Shown: positions 1 to 8,323 of the stretch, in pieces | Position numbering within the stretch: the first letter of the stretch is position 1 | How the letters are laid out: every line of letters starts with the position of its first letter | Origin: Pleurocapsa sp. MO_226.B13 | GTDB taxonomy: Bacteria; Cyanobacteriota; Cyanobacteriia; Cyanobacteriales; Xenococcaceae | Length of the DNA: 31,756 nucleotides | Reading direction: 5' to 3' | Assembly: GCA_030064795.1 (NCBI GenBank) | Contig: JASJEI010000048.1 | Location: 1 to 31,756, forward strand | Made by a program: the position numbers and the translations under genes | The notes under the pieces: generated by a model | What the model saw: only the letters and a program-made list of their open reading frames with translations | Told to the model about the DNA's origin: nothing | Database searches by the model: none

Positions 1-60
1 CCGTCAGGCGTTTACCCCGTTTGGCTCGGGGCAAGGGAATGCTCGAATTAACTAACCACT
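1..60. repeat. Partial dispersed repeat at the left edge
   Basis: The first 45 bases are GC-rich and read like part of the repeat family seen at 3829-3935 and 7477-7608: a run close to GTTTACCCC followed by CGGGGCAAGGGAATGC, resembling reversed pieces of those copies. The element is cut by the window edge, so its boundaries are unknown. Bases 60-170 look like ordinary AT-rich upstream DNA, ending in the ribosome binding site of the next gene. Confidence 0.35.
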
Positions 61-178
61 AACAACAAGCTAGTCAACCATAAGGAAATTAATTGGAATG
101 ACTATACTGTTCGCTTTTCTCTGATTTCCCGAACAATCACAATATTTAGCCCAACATCCGCTCTAGGAGATATTTACC

Positions 179-1225
179 ATGACATTACCAGTTCAAACTG
201 TTGACCAAACCGAAGATAGTGCTTTGCGAGATACTCTGTTTCAAGCGATCGCTGGCATGAGCATCACTCAACTAATTTATGCAGTAGCCAAACTAGGCAT
301 TGCCGATCTGCTCAAAGACGGTACTAAAAGCTATGAAGAATTAGCCGAATCTACCCAAACTCATGCCCCATCTCTATATCGAATTTTACGGACACTAGCT
401 AGTATGGGTATTTTTGCTGAAGTTGACAATTGTCATTTTCAACTGACACCCTTGGCAGAATATCTTCGTAGCGATATTCCTCATTCCATGCGGGGATTAG
501 CAATTTGGATGGGAGGAGAAAACTTTCGTTGGCAAACTTGGGACAAAATTCTTTATAGCATCAAAACTGGTAAACCTGCCTTCGATTATGTCAATGGGAT
601 GTCTTTGTTTGATTATTTTGAACATCACCCAGAAGCAGCCACTGTCTTCAACGATGCAATGACTAGTACCAGTGCTATCTATAATAGTGCGATCGTTGCT
701 GACTACGACTTTTCCTCAATTAAAACCTTGGTAGATATTGGCGGTGGACAAGGATATTTTCTCACAGCTATTCTGCAAGCTAATCCTCATCTTCAGGGTA
801 TTGTTTACGATTTACCTCATGTAGTTAGTGTAGCAACTAGACAGATTGACGCACTTAAATTAAACCAGCGTTGCACGATCGCTAGTGGAAGTTTCTTTGA
901 GTCCGTACCTAGTGGTGGTGATACTTATATGATGAAACTCGTTCTTCATGACTGGGACGATCGACAAGCAATTCAAATCCTCAAAAACTGTCACGCTGTC
1001 ATGGGAGAAAACAGCAAAATCTTAGTCATAGAAAACCTTATTCCATCTGGTAATCAACCCTCTATCGGGAAATTAACTGATATTGAAATGTTATTAATGA
1101 CCTCTGGTGGACGAGAAAGGACTCAAGATGAATTTGCTCAACTATTTGCTACTGCTGGGTTCCAACTCACCAAAATTACTCCCACCTCCTGTCCCTTAAG
1201 TGCGATCGAAGGCATCAAAGTATAA
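179..1225 (+). CDS. SAM-dependent O-methyltransferase (plant/hydroxyneurosporene-type, Methyltransf_2)
   Basis: 348 aa. It should transfer a methyl group from S-adenosylmethionine to a hydroxyl of a small, probably aromatic, acceptor in the cytoplasm. The N-terminal part (about 15-100) looks like the winged-helix dimerisation domain of this family. The Rossmann SAM motif VDIGGGQGYF is at 185-194 and a DLPHVV acidic motif follows at 211-216. H257 in LHDWDD is the expected catalytic base, and the family's C-terminal DIEMLLMTSGGRER segment is present at 301-313. The ATG at 179 has AGGAG about 8 bases upstream. It is the first gene in the window of a row with tyrA-aroA-aroC-aroK-aroB, so its substrate may be a shikimate/tyrosine-derived compound (inference). 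The MAA-pathway methyltransferase MysB is an alternative, but no mysA- or mysC-like gene is visible here. The family is clear, the substrate unknown. Confidence 0.85.
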   Translation: MTLPVQTVDQTEDSALRDTLFQAIAGMSITQLIYAVAKLGIADLLKDGTKSYEELAESTQTHAPSLYRILRTLASMGIFAEVDNCHFQLTPLAEYLRSDIPHSMRGLAIWMGGENFRWQTWDKILYSIKTGKPAFDYVNGMSLFDYFEHHPEAATVFNDAMTSTSAIYNSAIVADYDFSSIKTLVDIGGGQGYFLTAILQANPHLQGIVYDLPHVVSVATRQIDALKLNQRCTIASGSFFESVPSGGDTYMMKLVLHDWDDRQAIQILKNCHAVMGENSKILVIENLIPSGNQPSIGKLTDIEMLLMTSGGRERTQDEFAQLFATAGFQLTKITPTSCPLSAIEGIKV

Positions 1226-1299
1226 ATCATCTTCTAATTCGCGATCGCATTATCTAAAAATCATACCTTCATTCACTAACACTAGTGTTGAGTAGTTTT

Positions 1300-2487
1300 A
1301 TGTATTCAGAAAATCTTCAACAAATCGATCGCCAGATAATTGAGCTTTTAGAGGCAAGAATAGAACTATTAAAAGTTTCCGAAAACCCGTCTTTACAACA
1401 GCAATTCTCTAACTGTCAATCTCTACTAGCCCAGAGCGAACTTCCCGAATTTGTTTGGCAAAATTTAGTAACTAACTGTCAAGCAGCAGCCAAAAGTAGA
1501 AGAGCGACTAATTCCCAACCCAAGACCAAACCAAGACGGATTACCGTTATTGGTGGTGAGGGAATGATGGGTAGTTTCTTTGCTCAAAAATTATCCGCAG
1601 CAGGACACCAGGTAACTATTCTCGAACACCATGACTGGGACAAGGCAGAAATACTATTAGCCAATAAAGATTTAGTCTTAATCTGCGTCCCAATTGAATA
1701 TACAACTGAGGTAATTCAAAAAACCGTTAAATATATTTCTCCTGATACGGCTATAGCCGATATTACCAGTATCAAAGCTCCCGTATTAAAAACCATGCTG
1801 GAACATCATTCAGGAGCGGTAATGGGTTTGCATCCCATGTTTGGCAAGGTGCAATCTTTTTTAGCCCAAAAAATTGTCGTTTGTCCTGGGCGCAAACAGG
1901 AAGCATTTCAGTGGTTACTGGAACTAATTACAGCCGATGGAGGCGAATTAATTTATGCTACTCCCGAAGAACACGATCGCATGATGGTAATAGTTCAAGC
2001 TATTCGTCAGTTTACTAGTTTTAGTCTGGGCGTATTTTTAGCCGAACAAGAATTGGATACTCGTCGCAGTCTTGATTTTGCTAGTCCTCCTTATCGTCTG
2101 CAACTGGGAATGATCAGCCGTTTGTTAACTCAGTCTGCACCAATGGTTGTCGATATCATGTTAGCCACTCCCGAATCTCGTCAAGCTATTGAGGAATTAG
2201 CCAATACCTATAGTCGTTTGGCAAGATTAATCGGTGAAACTAAAAGAGAACAACTAATCGCCGAATTCAAGGCAATTAAAGCATATTTAGCTCCTCAATT
2301 AGATTGCTGTCTGGCAGAAAGTAGTCAGGTAATTAATGCACTGAGTACCTTTGTCGCAGCCAGTTCTTCTCAATCCGATTCTAAATTTTCCTCAGAAACA
2401 ATCGCTCTCGATAGAAAAAAACAAAACTCCTACTTTCCAGACACATCTGTTAAAAACTATGCTCAACCTAACTTCCAAACTAATTAA
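1300..2487 (+). CDS. tyrA: Bifunctional-type TyrA: chorismate-mutase-like domain plus prephenate dehydrogenase
   Basis: 395 aa from the ATG at 1300; a GTG at 1285 would add five residues. Prephenate dehydrogenase converts prephenate and NAD+ to 4-hydroxyphenylpyruvate. Residues 80-345 match the E. coli T-protein dehydrogenase in order: the GGEGMMG dinucleotide motif at 85-91, LEHHDWD at 108-114, LHPMFG with the catalytic His at 178, EEHDRMM, and [10 protein letters not shown] carrying the prephenate-binding Arg. Residues 1-70 resemble an AroQ chorismate mutase helix but are short: the segment that holds the catalytic Lys, Arg and Glu in the E. coli domain is not recognisable, so mutase activity is doubtful. 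Ordinary cyanobacterial TyrA is a shorter arogenate dehydrogenase without this extension. The last 29 bases overlap aroA, which suggests translational coupling. The C-terminal ~45 residues are low-complexity and extend beyond the E. coli protein. Confidence 0.85.
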   Translation: MYSENLQQIDRQIIELLEARIELLKVSENPSLQQQFSNCQSLLAQSELPEFVWQNLVTNCQAAAKSRRATNSQPKTKPRRITVIGGEGMMGSFFAQKLSAAGHQVTILEHHDWDKAEILLANKDLVLICVPIEYTTEVIQKTVKYISPDTAIADITSIKAPVLKTMLEHHSGAVMGLHPMFGKVQSFLAQKIVVCPGRKQEAFQWLLELITADGGELIYATPEEHDRMMVIVQAIRQFTSFSLGVFLAEQELDTRRSLDFASPPYRLQLGMISRLLTQSAPMVVDIMLATPESRQAIEELANTYSRLARLIGETKREQLIAEFKAIKAYLAPQLDCCLAESSQVINALSTFVAASSSQSDSKFSSETIALDRKKQNSYFPDTSVKNYAQPNFQTN

Positions 2488-3802
2488 ATTTCAGAACCCC
2501 CAGGATCTAGCCATCGAGCCTCCGACTTCAGGAGTCTGTCTCAGGGGTTCGCTCACGATTCCAGCAGACAAATCGATCTCGCACCGCGCCCTGATGTTAG
2601 GCGCATTAGCCGATGGAGAAACTTCTATTCAAGGACTACTGTTAGGAGAAGATGTTATCAGTACCGCCAATTGCTTGCGATCGCTTGGTGTCGAAATTTC
2701 CGCTCTCACCGCCGAAACAGTGGTAGTTCGAGGTAGAGGGGGAAAACTCTCTGAACCATTAGTTGTTTTAGATGCAGGAAACTCAGGAACGACGATGCGA
2801 TTGATGTTAGGAATTTTAGCAGCTCAACCCAACTGCTTCTTTACGATAACAGGCGATCGCTCTTTACGTTCTCGCCCCATGTCTCGCGTAGTCAAGCCTC
2901 TAACCCAAATGGGAGCAGCAATTTGGGGCAGACAAAATAATAATAAAGCTCCGTTAGCAATTCAAGGGAATAAATTACGACCGATCCACTATCATTCTCC
3001 CGTAGCTTCGGCTCAAGTCAAATCCTGTCTTCTCTTAGCAGGATTGATGAGTGAAGGACAAACTACCGTCACCGAACCTGCTTTATCACGAGATCATAGC
3101 GAAAGAATGCTCAAAGCTTTTGGTGCAGATCTTCAGATTGACTCCGATACGAATAGCGTTACCATCACAGGCGGTAAAACTTTACAAGCACAATCGATTA
3201 TCGTCCCTGGAGATATTAGTTCGGCAGCTTTTTGGTTAGTAGCTGCTTCGATTATTCCTGATTCCGAATTAGTCCTAACCAATGTCGGCATAAACCCCAC
3301 CAGAACGGGAATACTCGATGTCTTAAACCTCATGGGGGCAAAGATTACCATTGAAAATGAAAGAATTGTCGCAGGAGAACCCATTGCCGATCTGCGCGTT
3401 CACTACAGTCCCCTCTATGGATGTGAGATTGCAGGAGAATTAACTCTGCGTTCGATTGATGAAATTCCGATTATTGTCGTCGCAGCAGCCTTTGCTAAAG
3501 GAAAAACTGTAATCAAAGATGCAACGGAATTAAGAGTTAAAGAATGCGATCGCCTAAAAGCGATCGCGACTCAACTAAACCTTATGGGGGCCAAAATTAG
3601 CGAACATCCCGACGGCTTAGAAATTCAAGGGGGACATCCTTTATCTGGCGCAGAAGTAGCCAGTCACGACGATCATCGTATTGCCATGAGTTTGGCAGTA
3701 GCAGCCTTACAAGCTTCGGGAACAACCACCATCAAAGATGCTAGCGCGGCCAGAATTTCTTACCCTAACTTTTTTGCCAGTCTACAACAAGTTTGTGATT
3801 AA
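2459..3802 (+). CDS. aroA: 3-phosphoshikimate 1-carboxyvinyltransferase (EPSP synthase)
   Basis: 447 aa from the ATG at 2459. Joins shikimate-3-phosphate and phosphoenolpyruvate to form EPSP, the sixth shikimate-pathway step. Visible landmarks are PADKSISHR at 35-43 with K38, GNSGTTMR at 107-114 (PEP site), SAQVKS at 184-189, RDHSERML at 211-218, and DEIPII and KECDRL further on. The GNSGTTMR form of the PEP loop looks like the Bacillus-type rather than the E. coli-type enzyme. The frame is open upstream to 2351, but a start there would overlap tyrA by over 130 bases. The 2459 start overlaps by 29 bases and puts the conserved N-terminus about 25 residues in. Typical length for the family. Confidence 0.95.
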   Translation: MLNLTSKLIKFQNPQDLAIEPPTSGVCLRGSLTIPADKSISHRALMLGALADGETSIQGLLLGEDVISTANCLRSLGVEISALTAETVVVRGRGGKLSEPLVVLDAGNSGTTMRLMLGILAAQPNCFFTITGDRSLRSRPMSRVVKPLTQMGAAIWGRQNNNKAPLAIQGNKLRPIHYHSPVASAQVKSCLLLAGLMSEGQTTVTEPALSRDHSERMLKAFGADLQIDSDTNSVTITGGKTLQAQSIIVPGDISSAAFWLVAASIIPDSELVLTNVGINPTRTGILDVLNLMGAKITIENERIVAGEPIADLRVHYSPLYGCEIAGELTLRSIDEIPIIVVAAAFAKGKTVIKDATELRVKECDRLKAIATQLNLMGAKISEHPDGLEIQGGHPLSGAEVASHDDHRIAMSLAVAALQASGTTTIKDASAARISYPNFFASLQQVCD

Positions 3803-3828
3803 TTTTATCCACAGATGAACGCAGCGGT

Positions 3829-3935
3829 GCCCCCATTCGGGGATAAACGACCCCGCGTCGCCGTTATGCGAAGCCCTAAAGGACTCGCTGCGCATCGCGG
3901 TATCCTTTAGGACAGGCGCAAGGGAACGCGCACCG
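3829..3935. repeat. Dispersed GC-rich repeat, copy in the aroA-aroC gap
   Basis: A GC-rich stretch fills most of the 197-base gap between aroA and aroC. It shares with 7513-7593 the block CCCCCATTCGGGGATAAACG, the block TATGCGAAGCCC, and a 32-base block (3882-3913) identical to 7562-7593. Internal inverted segments (CCCCATTCGGGG; CCTAAAGG with CCTTTAGG) mean it can fold. No coding content was seen. It looks like a non-autonomous dispersed element or MITE-like repeat inside an operon. Confidence 0.75.
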
Positions 3936-3999
3936 AAAACACAGATAATCCTGGTTCATCTATGGATCTTAATTGTTATTTTTTCAAGGAGAACCAATT

Positions 4000-5088
4000 A
4001 TGGGCAATACATTCGGACATTTATTTCGCATCACCACCTTTGGCGAATCTCATGGCGGTGGGGTTGGTGTAGTTATTGATGGCTGTCCGCCACAACTAGA
4101 AATCTCGGTAGCCGAAATTCAACGAGAATTAGACCGCAGAAAACCAGGACAAAGTAAAATCACTACCCCCAGAAAAGAAAGCGATCGCTGTGAAATTATC
4201 TCTGGAGTGTTTGAAGGTAAAACATTAGGAACTCCCATCGCTATTTTAGTTAGAAATAAAGATGCTCGCTCTCAAGACTACGACGAGATGACAGTTAAAT
4301 ATCGCCCTTCTCATGCCGATGTTACCTATGATGCTAAGTACGGGATTCGTAACTGGCAAGGTGGGGGACGTTCTTCAGCCAGAGAAACCATTGGTCGAGT
4401 CGCAGCAGGAGCGATCGCCAAAAAAATCCTCAAACAAGTAGCAGGGATCGACATAGTTGCTTATGTCAAACGCATTCAAAATCTAGAAGCAGTAGTTGAT
4501 AGTAGTCTGGTTACAATTGAACAAGTTGAAAGTAATATCGTTCGCTGTCCCGATCGTGAATTTGCCATCAAAGCGATCGAAAAGATCGATCGCGCTAGAA
4601 GAGACAAAGATTCTTTGGGGGGTGTGGTTGAATGTGTCGCTCGTAATCTTCCCGCTGGTTTAGGCGAACCAGTCTTCGATAAGTTAGAAGCAGATTTAGC
4701 TAAGGGTGTCATGTCCTTACCAGCGACTAAAGGCTTTGAAATCGGTTCGGGTTTTGCGGGAACTACCCTAACAGGAAGCGAACACAACGATGAGTTTTAT
4801 CTCGACGAGAATGGTAAGATTCGGACTCTAACCAATCGTTCGGGAGGAATTCAAGGGGGTATTTCTAACGGCGAAAATATGATTATGCGGGCTGCTTTTA
4901 AACCGACTGCAACCATAGGAAAGGAACAGCGTACCGTCACCAAAGACGGCGAAGCAACAGTTTTAGCAGCCAAAGGTAGACATGACCCCTGTGTCTTACC
5001 TAGAGCCGTTCCGATGGTCGAAGCGATGGTCGCTCTAGTCTTGTGCGATCATCTATTGCGCCATCAGGCTCAATGCAAATTAATCTAG
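4000..5088 (+). CDS. aroC: Chorismate synthase
   Basis: 362 aa from the ATG at 4000, chosen because AAGGAG lies just upstream and the product then begins [21 protein letters not shown], the classic N-terminus. Converts EPSP to chorismate with reduced FMN. The GESHGGG motif is near the N-terminus, [14 protein letters not shown] follows at about 47-60, and the flavin-site [19 protein letters not shown] segment is around residue 126-144. Full length for the family. The frame opens nine codons earlier at 3973, but that start lacks a ribosome binding site. aroK follows within 12 bases. Confidence 0.96.
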   Translation: MGNTFGHLFRITTFGESHGGGVGVVIDGCPPQLEISVAEIQRELDRRKPGQSKITTPRKESDRCEIISGVFEGKTLGTPIAILVRNKDARSQDYDEMTVKYRPSHADVTYDAKYGIRNWQGGGRSSARETIGRVAAGAIAKKILKQVAGIDIVAYVKRIQNLEAVVDSSLVTIEQVESNIVRCPDREFAIKAIEKIDRARRDKDSLGGVVECVARNLPAGLGEPVFDKLEADLAKGVMSLPATKGFEIGSGFAGTTLTGSEHNDEFYLDENGKIRTLTNRSGGIQGGISNGENMIMRAAFKPTATIGKEQRTVTKDGEATVLAAKGRHDPCVLPRAVPMVEAMVALVLCDHLLRHQAQCKLI

Positions 5089-5099
5089 CCCCCGAACCG

Positions 5100-5633
5100 A
5101 TGAACAGACAACTAAAATCGAGCAACATCTATCTCATTGGGATGATGGGGTCTGGTAAAACTACCGTGGGTAAGTTGCTCGCCGAGAAATTAAATTATGG
5201 TTTTATTGATACTGACGATCTTATTGAAAAATCAGTCCAAAAAACGATCGCCGAGATTTTTGCTAGCGAAGGAGAAGCAAGATTCCGCGAACTAGAAAGT
5301 CAAACTTTGAGCAAGGTATCTAATTATGGCAAAAGTGCGTTCACCGAAGGTGTGCCGTTGGCAATCGCTACTGGCGGTGGCATCATTGAACAACCTGAAA
5401 ACTGGAACTATCTCCGTCAAGGTTTGACTATTTGGCTCGATGCTGACTTGAATTTACTCCATCAAAGACTAACAGAAGATCGAAGTAGACCTTTAATCAG
5501 TCAACTCGAATCGTTATTGGCAACTCGCCGTTGTTTTTATGCCCAAGCCGACCTCCAGATTGCGATCGAACCAGAACAAACTCCTGAAGATATTGTCGCT
5601 GAGATTATCAACAAGCTCTACTTAAGGAATTAA
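5100..5633 (+). CDS. aroK: Shikimate kinase
   Basis: 177 aa from the ATG at 5100, a normal length. Phosphorylates shikimate at O3 with ATP. The Walker A loop GMMGSGKT is at 14-21, FIDTDD at 35-40 supplies the shikimate/Mg-binding Asp residues, GEARFRELE at 58-66 supplies the shikimate-binding Arg, and the ATGGGII loop follows. The frame continues upstream to 5043 inside aroC, so an overlapping start is possible. The start after the aroC stop is preferred because the Walker loop then sits at the usual distance. Six bases separate it from aroB. Confidence 0.92.
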   Translation: MNRQLKSSNIYLIGMMGSGKTTVGKLLAEKLNYGFIDTDDLIEKSVQKTIAEIFASEGEARFRELESQTLSKVSNYGKSAFTEGVPLAIATGGGIIEQPENWNYLRQGLTIWLDADLNLLHQRLTEDRSRPLISQLESLLATRRCFYAQADLQIAIEPEQTPEDIVAEIINKLYLRN

Positions 5634-5639
5634 ACCACT

Positions 5640-6719
5640 ATGAAAGAAATTATCGTCAAATTACCCCAAGATTCCTATCAGGTTATTATTGATTCTGGTA
5701 GCCTTTGCCAGATAGGCGATCGCCTTACCGAACTGAATTTAGGACGAAAGGTTTTACTGGTTTCCAATCCTGAAGTTTTCACTCACTACGGACAAACGGT
5801 AATTTCTTCCTTAAAAACTGCGGGATTTGAGGTTTACACTCATTTAATTACGGCGGGCGAATCTTCTAAAACTCTAGAATCGATTCGTCAAATCTATGAT
5901 GTTGCTTTGGAACATCATTTCGAGCGTACTTCAACTTTTATCGCTTTAGGCGGTGGCGTGATTGGCGACATGACTGGCTTTGCTGCTGCTACCTGGTTGC
6001 GAGGCGTAAACTTCGTCCAAATACCGACTTCTCTTCTGGCGATGGTTGATGCTGCTATTGGTGGTAAAACTGGAGTCAATCATCCCCAAGGAAAAAACCT
6101 GATTGGGGCTTTTTATCAACCAAAATTAGTGGTGATCGACCCTGATGTCTTACAAACTCTGCTAACCAGAGAATTTCGGGCGGGAATGGCGGAAGTAATT
6201 AAATACGGCATTATTTGGGATGCTGAGTTATTCGCTCTCTTAGAGCAAGCAGAGGCAATCGATCGTTTCGACAAGATCGACTCCGAATTACTTGAGACAA
6301 TATTAGTCCGCTCTGTTGAAGCTAAAGCAAGTATAGTCAGTCAAGATGAAAAAGAAGCAGGACTCAGAGCAATTTTGAATTACGGTCACACTATGGGTCA
6401 TGCAGTAGAAAGTTTAACCCACTATCAAAGTTTGGTTCACGGAGAAGCAGTAGCCATCGGGATGGTGGCATCTGGGAAGATTGCCAGGGTTATGGGAACT
6501 TGGAGCGAGCTAGAAGCTAAACGCCAAAACGAACTGATTCAAAAAGCTCGATTACCGCTTACTATTCCCCCTCAATTAGACAAACAGGCAATTATCGCTG
6601 CTCTACAAAATGATAAAAAAGTAAAAGCTGGAAAAATCCGCTTTGTTCTTCCCACTCAAATTGGACTAGCTACAATTAGCGATCGAGTGACTACGGGAGC
6701 GATTGAAACGGCAATTTAG
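5640..6719 (+). CDS. aroB: 3-dehydroquinate synthase
   Basis: 359 aa. NAD+- and metal-dependent cyclisation of DAHP to 3-dehydroquinate, the second shikimate step. [11 protein letters not shown] at 104-114 is the NAD-binding glycine segment. Then come [19 protein letters not shown] (129-147), [10 protein letters not shown] (152-161), and the metal ligands E185, H250 in GHTMGH and H267 in VHGE. The [10 protein letters not shown] form favours genuine DHQS over the sugar-phosphate cyclases used for mycosporines (DDGS/EVS). Last gene of the co-directional block, followed by about 250 non-coding bases with no clear terminator. Confidence 0.95.
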   Translation: MKEIIVKLPQDSYQVIIDSGSLCQIGDRLTELNLGRKVLLVSNPEVFTHYGQTVISSLKTAGFEVYTHLITAGESSKTLESIRQIYDVALEHHFERTSTFIALGGGVIGDMTGFAAATWLRGVNFVQIPTSLLAMVDAAIGGKTGVNHPQGKNLIGAFYQPKLVVIDPDVLQTLLTREFRAGMAEVIKYGIIWDAELFALLEQAEAIDRFDKIDSELLETILVRSVEAKASIVSQDEKEAGLRAILNYGHTMGHAVESLTHYQSLVHGEAVAIGMVASGKIARVMGTWSELEAKRQNELIQKARLPLTIPPQLDKQAIIAALQNDKKVKAGKIRFVLPTQIGLATISDRVTTGAIETAI

Positions 6720-6966
6720 GCGATCGCTTTTCTGGAAAAATTGAGGGCAAGACTTTTATGAAGAAATTCAACATTAGCTTTACACTTCTATTTTCCCTCG
6801 ATAATGATTAAAATCAAGCATCCTCACAAGTTCTTCAAGCTTTTCTTCTATCCTAAACCTGAAATCTAAACTAATGAGGATAAAAATCGATAGCTGAGAC
6901 GATCGCAGCCAATCGAGATCGATTTATGCCTTAAAACTCTGTGAAAGATTAGAACCAATAGCGCGT

Positions 6967-7467
6967 ATGGTACTCCCCAAAAGACAAATATCTATAGAGC
7001 AAACTGCTATGACAGAACAAAAACTAAAAGCAGCATACAAATCAGGTCAAAGAGATTTTTCGCGATCGCATTTACTCAAAGCCAATCTGCACAAAGCTTG
7101 GCTGGCAGGCATAAATCTCAGTCATGCCTATCTCAATCGAGCCAATTTGGGTAAAGCCAATCTAGAACGAGCTTTTTTGAACCGAGCTATGCTCTACGCT
7201 GCTAATCTACATCACGGCAAGCTATATAGAGCAAGTTTGGTTGAGGCAAATTTGAGAAATGCTAATTTAAGCAATGCCACTCTCAATCATGCCAATTTAC
7301 ACGGGGCAAATTTGACCAATGCCAATCTAGAACACGCTCATTTAGTCTGGGCAGATCTACGAGAGGCTAATCTTACTGATGCTTGTCTCGATCGCGCCGA
7401 TTTAACTGGTGCTAGGTTTTGTCGGACGATGATGCCAGATGGCAGTATCAGAAACGATCATTGTTAG
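6967..7467 (+). CDS. Pentapeptide-repeat protein
   Basis: 166 aa; a second ATG sits at codon 15. From about residue 35 to 155 the protein is tandem A(N/D)LxxA five-residue repeats (for example ANLHKA, ANLGKANLERA, ADLREANL), which fold as a right-handed quadrilateral beta-helix. It ends in MPDGSIRNDHC, a tail often seen in cyanobacterial members. There is no signal peptide or membrane segment. Such proteins are very common in cyanobacteria and their roles are mostly unknown; a DNA-gyrase-protecting (Qnr-like) role cannot be inferred here. Confidence 0.85.
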   Translation: MVLPKRQISIEQTAMTEQKLKAAYKSGQRDFSRSHLLKANLHKAWLAGINLSHAYLNRANLGKANLERAFLNRAMLYAANLHHGKLYRASLVEANLRNANLSNATLNHANLHGANLTNANLEHAHLVWADLREANLTDACLDRADLTGARFCRTMMPDGSIRNDHC

Positions 7468-7476
7468 GAGTTCGTG

Positions 7477-7608
7477 CAGGGGCGCATTCCCTTGCACCCA
7501 TTCGGGCATAAACCCCCATTCGGGGATAAACGTCTTGCGCCGATATGCGAAGCCCGCGCATGACTCGCTGCGCATCGCGGTATCCTTTAGGACGCGGGGT
7601 CGCCCCTG
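7477..7608. repeat. Dispersed GC-rich repeat bounded by an 8-bp inverted repeat
   Basis: Begins CAGGGGCG (7477-7484) and ends CGCCCCTG (7601-7608), a perfect 8-bp terminal inverted repeat. Inside are the three blocks shared with 3829-3935, including the 32-base identical block at 7562-7593. It lies between two genes and contains no open frame. MITE-like by structure; no target duplication was identified. Confidence 0.75.
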
Positions 7609-7615
7609 AATTCGT

Positions 7616-7639
7616 AGAGACAAGGTATGCCTTGTCTCT
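7616..7639 (+). terminator. Perfect 10-bp hairpin after the repeat
   Basis: AGAGACAAGG, a TATG loop, then CCTTGTCTCT. It could serve as a terminator for the upstream pentapeptide gene, but only a weak T-tract follows, so it may simply be another small palindromic repeat. Confidence 0.4.
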
Positions 7640-7685
7640 TGTCTCGTTAAAAGTTCGGAGTTGATTGTTTTTGAGGGGGAATTGG

Positions 7686-8213
7686 ATGATGTTTGAAAAG
7701 ATTTTAGTGGCGTTAGATCGTTCATCAGAAGCACCAGCAGTTTTTGATTTTGCTCTATCGATCGCTCAGCCTGAAGTGACTGAAATGTTGTTGGTTCATT
7801 TTGTTGATTGGCAGATGCAAAATGTATCTCCTTGGGTTGGAGTGGCGACTTTATACGACGTGGATATCTCAGGGGAGCGTTATGATTGGAGTCGTCAACA
7901 TCTGCATCAAGAAGTTGAAAACCGCAAACAATGGTTAGCAACTCTGACCGAAACAGCCAAGCAGCAACAGATTAACTGTGAATATGAATGTCAGGTAGGC
8001 AACTGTAATTTGGGTATAGGCGATCGCGCTAAGAATTGGGGCGCGGATCTAATTGTGATTGGTCGTCGGGGTCATCGCAATATATCAGAGATCTTTTTGG
8101 GTAGCGTTAGTAATTACGTCATTCATCACGCCCCCTGTTCGATTTTAGTGGTTCAGGGAAATGAAATCTCAGAAGCTGATGATGAGATGTCTGATGCGGT
8201 TGAGGTTAATTAA
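7686..8213 (+). CDS. Universal stress protein, UspA family
   Basis: 175 aa from the ATG at 7686, with a GAGGGGGA ribosome binding site about 8 bases upstream; the next codon is also ATG. A single Usp domain starts MMFEKILVALDRSSEAPAVFDFAL and ends with the ATP-binding signature G-x2-G-x9-G-S (GRRGHRNISEIFLGS), so it belongs to the nucleotide-binding branch. A cytoplasmic stress-response role is assumed from the family. The gene is convergent with the kinase gene that ends at 8324. Confidence 0.9.
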   Translation: MMFEKILVALDRSSEAPAVFDFALSIAQPEVTEMLLVHFVDWQMQNVSPWVGVATLYDVDISGERYDWSRQHLHQEVENRKQWLATLTETAKQQQINCEYECQVGNCNLGIGDRAKNWGADLIVIGRRGHRNISEIFLGSVSNYVIHHAPCSILVVQGNEISEADDEMSDAVEVN

Positions 8214-8323
8214 AAGATAGAGGGAACAAGGAATAAGGAACGAGGAATTAAAAACGATAGAGTATGAGGTACAACTAACAACTAACAACTAACAACCAAT
8301 GACTCCGAACTCCGAATTCCGAA
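8214..8323. repeat. Low-complexity spacer between convergent genes
   Basis: About 110 bases made of short tandem motifs: ACAACTA repeated several times, then CTCCGAACTCCGAATTCCGAA. Similar runs occur at 19804-19860 and 21013-21030. No coding potential and no canonical terminator were seen. Confidence 0.5.

Noticed and set aside
3051..3384. Short open frames on both strands inside aroA, and similar ones inside aroC (4476-4787)
   Set aside because: They lie wholly within strongly conserved genes, have no ribosome binding sites, and their sequences look like antisense or frame-shifted shadows.
179..6719. Mycosporine-like amino acid (mys) gene cluster
   Set aside because: An O-methyltransferase and a dehydroquinate-synthase-family gene are present, but the latter has genuine DHQS motifs ([10 protein letters not shown]) and there is no ATP-grasp or NRPS-like gene in the window.
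7402..7941. 179-codon minus-strand frame across the repeat and the Usp gene
   Set aside because: It overlaps two well-supported + strand genes and a dispersed repeat; the product has no recognisable domain.
8214..8323. CRISPR-like short repeats (ACAACTA units)
   Set aside because: Units are contiguous 7-mers without spacers; the same low-complexity runs occur in other gaps. No CRISPR array was seen anywhere in the window.
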